A DNA stretch of 64,000 nucleotides from assembly GCA_032433765.1 (NCBI GenBank), contig JAVIAB010000041.1:81463928-81527927 (forward strand), in the 5' to 3' direction. The notes under the pieces are model-generated. The model worked only from the letters and a program-made list of their open reading frames with translations, made no database searches and was not told the DNA's origin. The stretch comes from Megaustenia siamemsis (lineage: Eukaryota; Mollusca; Gastropoda; Stylommatophora; Ariophantidae). The position numbers were made by a program, and so were the translations under genes. This document shows positions 27,387-37,775 of the stretch, piece by piece (within the stretch, counting starts at the first letter, position 1; the number at the start of each line of letters is the position of its first letter).

Positions 27387-27680
27387 GTAAAGCTACGGAG
27401 GGAGTAGAACAGACGATAAGAAAGTCAAACAAAAATATTAACGTCAGTTACCATACAGTGTGTTGTTGTGTTGTTGTGTTGGTGTGTTGTTGTGTTGGTG
27501 TGTTGTTGTGTTGTTGTATTGGTGTGTTGTTGAGTTGGTGTGGATACAGGTGTCTTTATGTGCGGCAGTATATGTGTGTTTCTGTTGTGTATGTGTGTGA
27601 TTATTTACGTCTTATTGAGTGTCTAACATTGCGAATGTGTGTAAGAGTATCTGCGTGTTTAATGTAATAATAGACTAACA
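27387..27680. other. Intron 1, left part, with a GTT/GTG microsatellite
   Basis: Donor-side intron sequence. A simple run of gttgttgtgttggtgtg units occupies about 27458-27545. A T/G-rich unique stretch follows. No gene is visible. Confidence 0.7.
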
Positions 27681-27689
27681 GTACCCACT

Positions 27690-28555
27690 CACCTAGTCTT
27701 ATACTAGCCACTTACTCGCCACTCACTCGCCACCTATTCACCACTAATTCACCACTCACTCGCCACTCATTCGTCTCTCATTAACCACTCACTTATCACT
27801 CCCTCGCTTCTAACTCACTCATAACTGACTCACCACTCATTCACCACTCACTCGCCACTCATTCATCTCTCATTAACCCCTCACTCACCATTCAATCACC
27901 ACTCATTCACAACTCACTCACCACTCATTCACTACTCCCTCCCTCACTACTCTCTCACCACCCACTCACTCATCACTCATACACCACACATTCACCATTC
28001 AATCACCACTCATTCACAACTCACTCACCACTCATTCACTACTCCCTCCCTCACTACTCTCTCACCACCCACTCACTCATTACTCACACATCACTCATTT
28101 ACCACCCATTCACCACTTACTCACCAATCACCGCTCATTCACACTCACTCAGCATTCATTCACCACTCATTCACCACACATTCAGCACTCATTCAATACC
28201 CATTCACCACTCATTCACCACTCACTCATCAACCACCGCTCATTCACCACTCACTCACCACCCATTCACTACTCATTCACCACACATTCACCACTCACTC
28301 AGCAATCACCGCTCATTCACCACTCACTCAGCAATCACCGCTCATTCACCACTCACTCACCACTCACTCACCATTCATTCACCACTCATTCACCACTCAC
28401 TTACCACCCATTCACTACTCATTCACCACACATTCACCACTCACTCAGCAATCACCGTTCATTCACCACTCACTCACCACTCACTTACCACTCACTCACC
28501 ATTCATTCACCACTCATTCACCATTCATTCACCACTCATTCCCCACTCACTCTTA
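27690..28555. repeat. 10-11-bp cactcattcac minisatellite in intron 1
   Basis: Degenerate tandem array of cactcattcac, cactcactcac and cacccattcac units, about 80 copies, pyrimidine and CA rich on the + strand. It contains larger internal duplications: a segment with actactccctccctcac occurs near 27934 and 28036. It ends about 25 bp before exon 2, so its CT/CA-rich sequence flows into the exon 2 polypyrimidine tract. Confidence 0.9.
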
Positions 28556-28579
28556 GCCTTTTCCCCATCCCTCTCCTAG

Positions 28580-28787
28580 AGTGGACTTCGACGTCACAAT
28601 GCAGGGCACCAAGATCACCAACAACTACCGCATCCGGATGGTGGTGCCGACCATCAAGTACGCCGTCAAGTGTGGAGCCCGGACGGTGGTCATCCTCGGT
28701 CACTTGGGCATCCCTGAAGGTCGTCGGGAAGAGAACTTGAGCATGAAGCCGGTCTGTGAGGAGCTGGCCTCGCTCTTAAGGCACACG
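28580..28787 (+). CDS. PGK-like exon 2 (N-terminal domain, 3PG-binding motifs altered)
   Basis: The acceptor is ccatccctctcctag|a, completing the Arg codon split by exon 1, and the donor is cacacg|gtagcg. The 69 following codons give VDFDVTMQGTKITNNYRIRM, then VVPTIKYAVKCGARTVVILG and HLGIPEG. Typical PGK has RVDFNVP, ITNNQRI, SHLGRPDG. The Arg before VDF and the Arg of NYRI, both 3-phosphoglycerate ligands, are kept. The N of DFN is changed to D, and the Arg of HLGRP, another substrate ligand, is changed to I. The exon ends in phase 0 after LLRHT. Alignment is gap-free over most of the exon. Confidence 0.92.
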
Positions 28788-28944
28788 GTAGCGGACTTCT
28801 CACTTCATCTTTTCTATTACTAAGGCCTGCTGGCTGCAAGAAATAATCCATAGTGGTTATTTGGCTATGGCTTCCGGTGGTGCTTCCGCGAAAGATGGCG
28901 GCCATTGGCCCTGGTCACTTTAAAGAGTGACAACACTGAACCAG
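28788..28944. other. Intron 2, left unique part
   Basis: About 150 bp of unique intron sequence after the exon 2 donor and before the 21-bp array. Nothing recognisable. Confidence 0.6.
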
Positions 28945-31215
28945 TTTTTGTTTTGACTGGTTTCTGTGTGTTTTTGACTGGTTTCTGTGTGTTTTTGACT
29001 GGTTTCTGTGTGTTTTTGACTGGTTTCTGTGTGTTTTTGACTGGTTTCTGTGTGTTTTTGACTGGTCTCTGTGGTTTTGTTTTGACTGGTTTCTGTGTTT
29101 TTGTTTTGACTCATTTCTGTGTGTGTTTTTGTTTTGACTGGTTTCTATGTGTGTTTTTGTTTTGAATGGTTTCTGTGTGTTTTTATTTTCAATGGTTTAT
29201 GTGTTTTTGACTGGTTTCTGTGTGTTTTTGACTGGTTTCTATGTGTTTTTGTTTTGACTGGTTTCTGTATGTTTTTATTTTGACTAGTTTCTGTGTGTTT
29301 TTGACTGGTTTGTGTGTGTGTTTTTGTCTGGTTTCTGTGTGTTTTTGCCTGGTTTCTGTGTGTTTTGACTGGTATCTGTGTGTTATTCACTGGTTTCTGT
29401 GTGTTTTTGACTAGTTTCTAAGTGTTTTTGACTGGTTTCTATGTGTTTTTATTGTGACTAGTTTATGAATGTTTTTGACTTGTTTCTGTGTGTTTTTGAC
29501 TGGTTTTTGTGTGATTTTGATTGGTTTCTGTGTGTTTTTGACTGGTTTCTGTGTGTTTTTGTTGTGACTAGTTTATGAGTGTTTTTGACTTGTTTCTGTT
29601 TGTTTTTGACTGGTTTCTCTGTGTTTTTTGACTGGTTTCTGTGTGTTTTTGACTAGTTTCTGTGTGTTTTTGTTTTCGACTAGTTTATGAGTGTTTTTGA
29701 CTGGTTTCTGTGTTTTTGTTTTGACTGGTGTCTATGTGTGTTTTTGTTTTGACTGGTTTCTGTGCGTGTTTTTGTTTCAAACAGTTTCTGTATGTTTTTG
29801 ACTGGTTTCTATGTGTTTTTGACTTGTTTCTGTGTGTTTTTGTTTTGACTGCTTTTTTTTGACTGGTTTCTGTGTGTTTTTGTTTTAGACTAATTTCTGT
29901 GTTTTTTTTATTAGTTTCTGTGTGTTTTTGACTGGTTTCTGTGTGTTTTTGACTAGTTTCTGTGTGTTTTTGACTAATTTCTGTGTATTTTTGACTAATT
30001 TATGTGTGTTTTTTACTAGTTTCTGTGTGTTTTTGTTTTGACTAATTTCTGTGTTTTTTTTATTAGTTTCTGTGTGTTTTTGACTGGTTTCTGTGTGTTT
30101 GTGACTAGTTTCTGTGTTTTTTTACTAGTTTCTATGTGTTTGTGACTAATTTCTGTTTATTTTTGACTAATTTCTGTGTGTTTTTGAATAGTTTCTGTGT
30201 GTTTTTTTTTTGACTAATTTCTGTGTTTTTTTTATTAGTTTCTGTGTGTTTTTGACTGGTTTCTGTGTGTTTTTGACTTGTTTCTGTCTTTTTTTACTTG
30301 TTTCTATGTGTTTTTGACTAGTTTCCGTGTGATTTTTTTACTATTTTCTGTGTGAGTGTTTGACTATTTTCTGTGTGTTTTTGACTAGTTTCTGTGTGTT
30401 TTTGACTATTTTTTTGTGTGTTTTTGACTAGTTTCTATGAGTATTTTTGACTAGTTTCTGTGTGTTTTTGACTAGTTTCTGTCTTTTTTTTACTAGTTTC
30501 TGTGTGTTTTTGACTAGTTCCTTTGTGATTTTTTTACTAGTTTCTGTGTGTTTTTTACTAGTTTCTGTGTGTTTTTGACTTGTTTTTGTGTGTTTTTGAC
30601 TAGTTTCTGTGTGATTTTTTGACTAGTTTCAGTGTGCGTTTTTGACATGATTCTGTGTGTGTTTTTGGCTAGTCTCTGTGTGTGTTTGACTAGTCTCTGT
30701 GTGTGTTTAACTAGTCTCTGTGTGTGTTTGACTAGTCTCTGTGTGTGTTTGACTAGTTTCTGTGTGTTTTTGACTACTTTCTGTGTGTTTTTGGACTAAT
30801 TTCTGTGTGTCTTTGATTAGTTTCTGTGTGTGTTTTTGACTAGTTTCTGTGTGTTTTTGACTAGTTTCTGTGTGTGTTTTTGACTAGTTTCTGTGTGTTT
30901 TTGAATAGTTTGTGTGTGTGTTTTGGACTAGTTTCTGTGTGTTTTGGACTAGTATCTGTGTGTGTTTTTTTGACTAGTTTCTGTGTGTGTTTTTGACTAG
31001 TTTCTGTGTGTTTTTGACTAGTTTGTGTGTGTGTTTTTGACTAGTTTCTGTGTGTTTTGGACTAGTTTCTGTGTGTTTTGGACTAGTTTCTGTGTTTTGG
31101 ACTAGTTTCTGTTTTTGTTTTTGACTAGTTTCTGTGTGTGTTTTTGACTAGTTTCTGTGTGTTTTTGACTAGTTTGTGTGTGTGTTTTGGACTAGTTTCT
31201 GTGTGTGTTTCTCTT
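28945..31215. repeat. 21-bp GT-rich minisatellite in intron 2
   Basis: About 105 copies of a unit close to tttttgactggtttctgtgtg, with many length variants. The left part mostly has actggt, the right part mostly actagt, so two sublineages of the unit are separated along the array. The right quarter is richer in tgtgtgtg insertions. Copies are well diverged compared with the other arrays. Confidence 0.93.
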
Positions 31216-31250
31216 CGAGTGATTTAAAGTTTGAAGTGACTGTGGGCATT

Positions 31251-31281
<31 letters not shown>

Positions 31282-31465
31282 GGTGATTTTGATTGAAATT
31301 GTCGCCCACACAGCCGTCTTGGCCCGCACTGAAGTTTCACCTTGTTAACGGCCGCCAGCAGACAATGTCAAATCAAAATGGCGACGTGTGGCCCTGTTTT
31401 TGTAGACACTAACGCAGTCGCTGAAACCCTTTCTGTTGTCCTGTTTTAAATGTGAATTTTCTAGG
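31216..31465. other. Unique intron 2 segment with a long poly-T
   Basis: Unique sequence containing an uninterrupted T tract of about 30 nt near 31252-31281. This could be the A-tail of a minus-strand retroposed fragment: the sequence to its right, up to about 31450, is single-copy in this window. I see no open frame or tRNA-type promoter box in it. Confidence 0.4.
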
Positions 31466-32240
31466 AAACTGGAGTCAGGAAGTCACTGTACACTTTCTAT
31501 TGGATGGAGAAACTGGAGTCACGAAGTCACTGTACACTTTCTATTGGATGGAGAAACTTGAGTCAGGAAGTGACTGTACACTCTCTATTCTATAGACGTC
31601 AGGAAGTGACTGTACACTCGCTATTCTATAGACGTCAGGAAGTGACTGTACACTCTCTATTCTATAGACGTCAAGAAGTCACTGTACACTCTCTATTCTA
31701 TAGACGTCAAGAAGTCACTGTACACTTTCTATTGGATGGAGAAACTTGAGTCAGGAAGTGACTTACACTCTCTATTCTATAGACGTCAGGAAGTGACTGT
31801 ACACTCTCTATTCTATAGAAGTCAGGAAGTGACTGTACACTCTCTATTCTATAGACGTCAGGAAGTGACTGTACACTCTCTATCCTATAGACGTCAGGAA
31901 GTGACTGTACACTCTCTATTCTATAGACGTCAGGAAGTCACTGTACACTCTCTATTCTATAGACGTCAGGAAGTCACTGTACACTTTCTATTCTATAGAG
32001 TTAGGAAGTCAGCGAATACTTTCTATTTTATGGAGTTTGGAAGTAACTGTACACTTTCTATTCTTTTGAGTGATGAAGTCAGAGAAGAATTTCTATTTTA
32101 TGGAGTTTGGAAGTCACTGTACACTTTCTATTCTTTTGAGTGATGAAGTCGGAGAAGTCTTTCTATTTTATGGAGTTTGGAAGTCACTGTACACTTTCTA
32201 TTCTTTTGAGTCAGGAAGTGACTGTGCACTTTCTATTGGA
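31466..32240. repeat. 36-bp minisatellite in intron 2
   Basis: About 21 copies of a unit containing gtcaggaagtgactgtacac followed by tctctattctatagac. From 32000 to 32240 variants with ttttatggagtttggaagtc alternate. The 36-bp period (12 codons) produces long open frames that are not genes. Confidence 0.92.
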
Positions 32241-32249
32241 TGGAGAATA

Positions 32250-33355
32250 TTTGTGATCAACTCTAGAGAGGATTATGTCTGTGTGATCTACTATAGAGAG
32301 GATTATGTCTGTGTGATCTACTATAGAGAGAATTATGTCTGTGTGATCAACTCTAGAGAGGATTATGTCTGTGTGATCTACTATAGAGAGAATTATGTCT
32401 GTGTGATCTACTATAGAGAGAATTATGTCTGTGTGATCTACTATAGAGAGAATTATGTCTGTGTGATCTACTATAGAGAGGATTATGTCTGTGTGATCTA
32501 CTATAGAGAGAATTATGTATGTGTTATCTACTATAGAGAGAATTATGTCTGTGTGATCTACTATAGAGAGAATGATGTCTGTATGATCTACTATAGAGTG
32601 AATTATGTCTGTGTGATCTACTATAGAGAGAATTATGTATGTGTTATCTACTATATAGAGGATTATGTATGTGTGATCTACTATAGAGAGAATTATGTAT
32701 GTGTGATCTACTATAGAGAAAATTATGTCTGTATGATCTATTATAAAGAGAATATTGTCTGTGTGATCTACTATAGAGAGAATGATGTATGTGTGATCTA
32801 CTATAGAGAGAAAATTATGTCTGTATGATCTACTATAGAGAGAATGATGTATGTGTGATCTAGTATAGAGAGAAAATTATGTCTGTATGATCTACTATAG
32901 AGAGAATTATGTCTGTATGATCTACTATAGAGAGAATGATGTATGTGTGATCTACTATAGAGTGAATTATGTCTGTATGATCTACTATAGAGAGAATTAT
33001 GTCTGTATGATCTACTATAGAGAGAATTATGTATGTGTGATCTACTATAGAGAGAATGATGTCTGTGTGATCTACTATAGAGAGAATGATGTCTGTGTTA
33101 TCTACTATAGAGAGAATGATGTCTGTGTTATCTACTATAGATAGAATGATGCCTGTGTGATCTACTATAGAGAGAATGATGTCTGTGTGATCTACTATAG
33201 AGAGAATGATGTCTGTGTGATTTACTATAGAGAGAATGATGTCTGTGTTATCTACTATAGAGAGAATGATGTCTGTGTGATCTACTATAGAGAGAACGAT
33301 GTCTGTGTGATCTACTATAGAGAGAATGATGTCTGTGTGATCTACTTCAGACATC
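32250..33355. repeat. 30-bp minisatellite in intron 2
   Basis: About 36 copies of a 30-bp unit: tctgtgtgatctactataga then gagaattatg. Left copies have gaattatg or gattatg, right copies mostly gaatgatg, a gradient of unit types. The unit length is a multiple of three, so both strands stay open for hundreds of codons. Confidence 0.95.
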
Positions 33356-33604
33356 ACTGACTATTTATGACTTATGTTATATAAATGACATCTTAGAAAT
33401 CACTATCATCAGCGGCATGTCATTCCAAAATCTAACAACCTTTCATTTTTCTCCGGTTAAAAGTTACAATTCCCCCATCTTTTCAATTTTCCACTCACAA
33501 AAGTTGCAATTCCCCAACATTTCTATTTTGCAAATTGTTGGTAGAGTGGCAGTGTCTCCGTACTGAACAGGATAGGGTATATCTCGACCTTTCTGTCCCT
33601 GCAG
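33356..33604. other. Unique intron 2 segment leading into exon 3
   Basis: About 250 bp without tandem repetition, ending in ctttctgtccctgcag, a good acceptor with pyrimidine tract. A short partial duplication around aaaagttgcaattcccc is seen near 33462 and 33498. Confidence 0.6.
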
Positions 33605-33722
33605 GTTGTGTTCGTGCCGGAGGCTGTGGGCAAGCTGGCGGAGACGGCCATCACCAACGCTCACCCTGGGACCGTCATCATGTTGGAGAACGTGCGCTTC
33701 AACATGGAGGACACGGGCTTCG
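33605..33722 (+). CDS. PGK-like exon 3 (LENVRF motif); 3' boundary uncertain
   Basis: The acceptor is gtccctgcag|gttgtg in phase 0. It encodes VVFVPEAVGKLAETAITNAH then PGTVIMLENVRFNMEDTGF, matching the PGK segment ending in LENLRFHVEEEGKG. The LENVRF Arg, a substrate ligand, is kept. No GT donor in the right phase is available near the end. The first GT (aataa|gtgctc, 33736) leaves phase 2, which fits neither acceptor of exon 4. A GC donor at 33723 (ttcg|gcatat) is in phase 1. Joined to the acceptor before 34961, it gives a spacing between RF and the next conserved helix of exactly the same length as in human PGK1. I therefore end the exon at 33722, tentatively. The frame stays open through the neighbouring 12-bp array to 34411. 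Confidence 0.6.
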
Positions 33723-33735
33723 GCATATCCAATAA

Positions 33736-34400
33736 GTGCTCTTTCTCCTGCTCTTTCTGCTTCTCTTTGTGCTGCTCTTTGTGCTTCTCTTTGTGCTGCT
33801 CTTTCTCCTGCTCTTTGTGCTGCTCTTTGTGCTGCTCTTTGTGCTTCTCTTTGTGCTTCTCTTTGTGCTTCTCTTTGTGCTTCTCTTTGTGCTTCTCTTT
33901 GTGCTTCTCTTTGTGCTGCTCTTTCTCCTGCTCTTTGTGCTGCTCTTTGTGCTTCTCTTTCTCCTGCTCTTTGTGCTGCTCTTTGTGCTTCTCTTTGTGC
34001 TTCTCTTTGTGCTTCTCTTTGTGCTTCTCTTTGTGCTTCTCTTTGTGCTTCTCTTTCTGCTTCTCTTTGTGCTGCTCTTTGTGCTGCTCTTTGTGCTGCT
34101 CTTTGTGCTTCTCTTTGTGCTGCTCTTTGTGCTGCTCTTTGTGCTTCTCTTTGTGCTGCTCTTTGTGCTGCTCTTTGTGCTGCTCTTTGTGCTGCTCTTT
34201 GTGCTGCTCTTTGTGCTTCTCTTTGTGCTTCTCTTTGTGCTGCTCTTTGTGCTTCTCTTTGTGCTTCTCTTTGTGCTTCTCTTTGTGCTTCTCTTTGTGC
34301 TTCTCTTTGTGCTTCTCTTTCTGCTTCTCTTTGTGCTGCTCTTTGTGCTGCTCTTTGTGCTGCTCTTTGTGCTTCTCTTTCTGCTTCTCTTTGTGTATTG
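33736..34400. repeat. 12-bp minisatellite starting at the end of exon 3
   Basis: About 55 copies of a 12-bp unit, ctctttgtgctt or ctctttgtgctg, with ctctttctcctg and ctctttctgctt variants. The array begins within about 14 bp of the last recognisable PGK codons, and its first GT is the first in-line donor candidate. On the + strand in the exon frame it would read as a Cys/Ser/Leu/Phe repeat. On the minus strand it reads as KHKEKHKE. Neither is supported as protein. Confidence 0.95.
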
Positions 34401-34424
34401 TGGTCTTGTAGGAGTGGACTTTGT

Positions 34425-34712
34425 GATGGCAGCCTTGACTGCTGGCACCAACTAATGGTACCCATGACTGGTAACCCTGACAGGCAGCCTTGACTGCTGG
34501 CACCGACTAATGGTACCCATGACTGGTAACCCTGACAGGCAGCCTTGACTGCTGGCACCGACTAATGGTACCCATGACTGGTAACCCTGACAGGCAGCCT
34601 TGATTGCTGGCACCGACTAATGGTACCCATGACTGGTAACCCTGACAGGCAGCCTTGACTGCTGGCACCGACTAATGGTACCCATGACTGGTAACCGTGA
34701 CAGGCAGCCTTG
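34425..34712. repeat. 55-bp tandem repeat in intron 3, about 5 copies
   Basis: Nearly identical units starting gcagccttgactgctggcac at about 34429, 34484, 34539 and onward. The last copy is truncated. The low divergence suggests recent expansion. Confidence 0.92.
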
Positions 34713-34789
34713 ACCTCTACAAAAGTGACCCCTAACTGATACACCACAATAGGTGTCACTGCCAATATATCCTCCATCTCTCTCCCAAA

Positions 34790-34930
34790 CACACATACCA
34801 CCATCATACCTCACACCCCCACACAACATACAAATATAATACCATCATACCTCACACCCCCACACAACATAGAAACATAATACTATCATACCTTTCATCC
34901 CCACACAACATTACAAATATAATACCTCCC
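34790..34930. repeat. 41-bp tandem repeat in intron 3, about 3 copies
   Basis: Units contain accatcatacctcacacccc and cacacaacat. They are A/C rich and start near 34800, 34841 and 34882. A C tract of about 14 nt at 34932-34945 follows and forms the pyrimidine tract of the exon 4 acceptor. Confidence 0.85.
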
Positions 34931-34960
34931 TACCCCCCCCCCCCCTCTTTGCACAGTCAG

Positions 34961-35304
34961 GATTGATGTCAAAAGCCAGCAAATCAGAAGCAACACCCCA
35001 GGCCATCGCCACATTCTGCGAGAAGCTCACACGCCTCGGCGACGTCTTTGTCAACGACGCCTTCTCCTGTCTCATCTACGACCACAGCTCCATCACTGGC
35101 TACATGCTGCCAACCAGGATTTGTGGCTTTCTGGTCAAGAACGAGCTCAAGTACATCGCCAAGATCTTCAACTACCCCCAGCGGAGACTGCTCGCCATCA
35201 TAGGTGGTAACTCGTTCAAGGAGAAGATCCCAAATATCAGGGATTTGATGAAAGAAGCCGATGACATCATCATAGTGGGGGCGCTGGCTGTAGCTTTTCT
35301 GAAG
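34961..35304 (+). CDS. PGK-like exon 4 (hinge-side N domain, altered catalytic motifs)
   Basis: Two AGs lie 4 nt apart (cacag at 34956, tcag at 34960). The second fits the phase-1 donor proposed for exon 3; the first would need phase 0. The exon encodes KLTRLGDVFVNDAF, SCLIYDHSSITGYMLP, CGFLVKNELKYIAKIF, LLAIIGGNSFKEKI and MKEADDIIIVGALAVAFLK. Ordinary PGK has LGDVYVNDAFGTAHRAHSS and ILGGAKVADKI. Here HR of HRAHSS has become IY, removing a catalytic substrate-binding Arg, and the first Lys of GGAKVADK has become Ser, while the second Lys is kept. The donor is ctgaag|gtagag, phase 0. No stop or frameshift. This is the longest and most convincing PGK exon. Confidence 0.92.
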
Positions 35305-35374
35305 GTAGAGGTCATCCCAGACTATCTCTTGTTATTGTTTTACTGTGTCCTTGACCTGTAGGTTTTCTCATCAA

Positions 35375-36240
35375 TATTACTGTGCCCGGTTCTGTAAGTT
35401 AACAAATCTGATGCTAGCATGTCTGTTAACTTGTCTGGTTCTGAAAGTTAACATATCTGATGCTAGCATGTCTGTTAACTTGTCTGGTTCTGTAAGTTAA
35501 CAAATCTGATGCTAGCATGTCCCTTATCTTATCTGGTTCGTAAGTTAACAAATCTGATGCTAGCATGTCCCTTATCTTATCTGGTTCTGTTAGTTAACAA
35601 ATCTGATGCTAGCATGTCCCTTATCTTATCTGGTTCTGTTAGTTAACAAATCTGATGCTAGCATGTCCCTTATCTTATCTGGTTCTGTTAGTTAACAAAT
35701 CTGATGCTAGCATGTCCCTTATCTTATCTGGTTCGTAAGTTAACAAATCTGATGCTAGCATGTCCCTTATCTTATCTGGTTCTGTAAGTTAACAAATCTG
35801 ATGCTAGCATGTCCCTTATCTTATCTGGTTCTGTTAGTTAACAAATCTGATGCTAGCATGTCCCTTATCTTATCTGGTTCTGTAAGTTAACAAATATGTT
35901 ACTAGCATGTCTGTTAACTTGTCTGGTTCTGTAAGTTAACAAATCTGATGCTAGCAAGTCCCTTATCTTATCTGGTTCGTAAGTTAACAAATCTACGGCT
36001 AGCATGTCCCTTATCTTATCTGGTTCTGTAAGTTAACAAATATGTTACTAGCATGTCTGTTAACTTGTCTGGTTCTGTAAGTTAACAAATCTATGCCTAG
36101 CATGTTCCTTATCTTATCTGGTTCTGTAAGTTAACAAATATGTTACTAGCATGTCTGTTTACTTATCTGGTTCTGTAAGTTAACAAATATGTTACTAGCA
36201 TGTCCCTTATCTTGTCTGGTTCTGCAAGTTAACAAATCTG
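35375..36240. repeat. 49-bp minisatellite in intron 4 carrying gtaagt
   Basis: About 18 copies of a 49-bp unit containing ctggttctgtaagttaacaa then atctgatgctagcatg and a cttatcttat segment. The core ctgtaagttaac includes gtaagt, the consensus 5' splice site, in many units; others read gttagt. Copies are closely similar, and some interior blocks of two to three units are duplicated together. Confidence 0.94.
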
Positions 36241-36449
36241 CTGGCAACAGGCATGTGTTGAGAAAAGACAAAAAAGTTTAACAATACAGGCTCGTCTTTG
36301 GAAAACACTAGGATGCAAAAAGAGATGAAGACATAGACAGACATTAAAAGAACGCTGAAAAGAAAAGTAAGGTTGGCAGGCATAAACGCTTTGGATAAGA
36401 TCGAACAACTCGCCCACAATAGAGATGTAAGTGCGAGAAGTGCTCAAGT
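36241..36449. other. Unique A-rich segment before the LINE
   Basis: A-rich sequence between the 49-bp array and the LINE copy. It could be a linker part of an older element (a frame reading KVRLAGINALDKIEQLAHNR is present), but the second copy of the LINE family in this window does not match here. Confidence 0.4.
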
Positions 36450-37775
36450 TAAAGAAAGGAAGTTTACAGGAGTGCACAAATTATAGGGAAAATTATGCTA
36501 CTATCAGTGCCAGGAAAAATATTAAGCAGAATCATTCTGGAGAGACTAAAAGAGGCCATAGAGAAACATTTGAGAGATGAACAAGCAGGTTTTAGGGAGA
36601 ACAGATCATGTGCTGATTAAATACCTACTCTACGTATAATAGTTGAACAAAGTTTAGAACTAAAATCCCCACTTTATATTGAATTCATAGATTACGAAAA
36701 GGCATTTGATAGTTTAGACAGAAGAATGCTTTGGAAGTTGCTGAGTCATTACGAAATCCCCATAAAGTTTATTAACCTGATAAAAACAATGTATGAAGGA
36801 ACGAAATGTAATGTGGTGCATGAAGGACAGCTTACAGAAGCATTTGAAATAAGAACAGGAGTAAGGCAGGGATGCCTTCTGTCTCCATTTCTCTTTCTAC
36901 TGGCCATAGATTGGATTATGAAAATAACTAAAAACAACAGAAATGGAATCCAGTGGTCACTGACCAAACAACTTGATGATTTAGACTTTGCTGATGACAT
37001 AGCTCTCCTATCACACAGCCACCAACAGATGCAGGATAAAATGAGCATACTTGATAAGAGATCACAACAGCTAGGACTGAAAATTAGTAGAGATAAGACC
37101 AACATTATGAGAATTAATAGAGTTGGCAATAACCAAATAAAAGTAGGAGAAATACCTCTACTAGACGTACAATCTTATATATATCTGGACAGTAATATAG
37201 ATAAAGAGGGAGGAACAGAAAATGATACCAAAATAAGGATATCAAAAGCAAGACGAGCTTTCATTGCACTGGGAAACATATGGAAGTCCAAAGAAATTAG
37301 GTTAAATACAAAAATAACAATGTTAAACTCAAATGTTAAGGCGGTCCTATTATATGGCTGTGAAACATGGAGAATAACAAAACTGACAATCACGAAGGTA
37401 CAGACTTTCATTAATGGATGCTTACGCAGGATAAAAGGATGGAAATGGCAGGACAAAATCACTAACATAGAATTATGGAAATGTACCAGGCAAATACCAG
37501 TGATAAAGAGATACAGCGAAGACGATGGCGCTGGATAGGACACACACTACGGAAGCCAACTGAGAGTATTACACAATAGGCCCTTTTTTGGAATCCCCAG
37601 GGGAAAAGAAACAGAGGAAGACCAAGGAATTCTTGGAGAAGACAGATAGAAGCAGAGATGAAGATGATGGGGAAGTCATGGAATGTTCTTAAAAGAATGG
37701 CAAAAAACAGAACGACTTGGAAAGTGTTTGTTGAAGACCAATGCTCCACTGGGAGCTCAAAGGGTAGAAAAAGAT
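36450..37775 (+). mobile_element. LINE 5'-truncated copy with reverse transcriptase core
   Basis: A LINE reverse transcriptase segment in broken frames. Early motifs are DEQAGFRENRSCAD (stop follows at 36617, where the sister copy has Gln) and YIEFIDYEKAFDSLDRRMLW. A 270-codon open frame (36726-37538) then carries GVRQGCLLSPFLFLLAIDWI, then LDFADDIALLSHSHQQMQDK, the F/YxDD catalytic motif of RT, then the thumb and the LLYGCETWR segment. After a frameshift near 37500 the C-terminal QRRRWRWIGH and GRPRNSWRRQIEAEMK motifs follow, ending near 37760 in FVEDQCSTGS. The endonuclease is missing. It is closely related to the minus-strand copy at 53545-55985. Confidence 0.9.

Noticed and set aside
27093..27407. 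104-codon + strand frame across the exon 1 region
   Set aside because: It is in a different frame from the PGK match and runs through the exon 1 donor site.
31252..31281. Poly-T tract as the tail of a processed pseudogene
   Set aside because: The neighbouring unique sequence has no recognisable coding match and I could not find a flanking duplication.
32070..33360. Open frames on both strands over the 36- and 30-bp arrays
   Set aside because: Pure repeat translation; unit lengths are multiples of three.
33736..34411. KHKEKHKE-like minus-strand frame and Cys-rich + strand frame over the 12-bp array
   Set aside because: All frames are open because the unit is 12 bp. I keep only the exon 3 read-through as an open question, not as a coding call.
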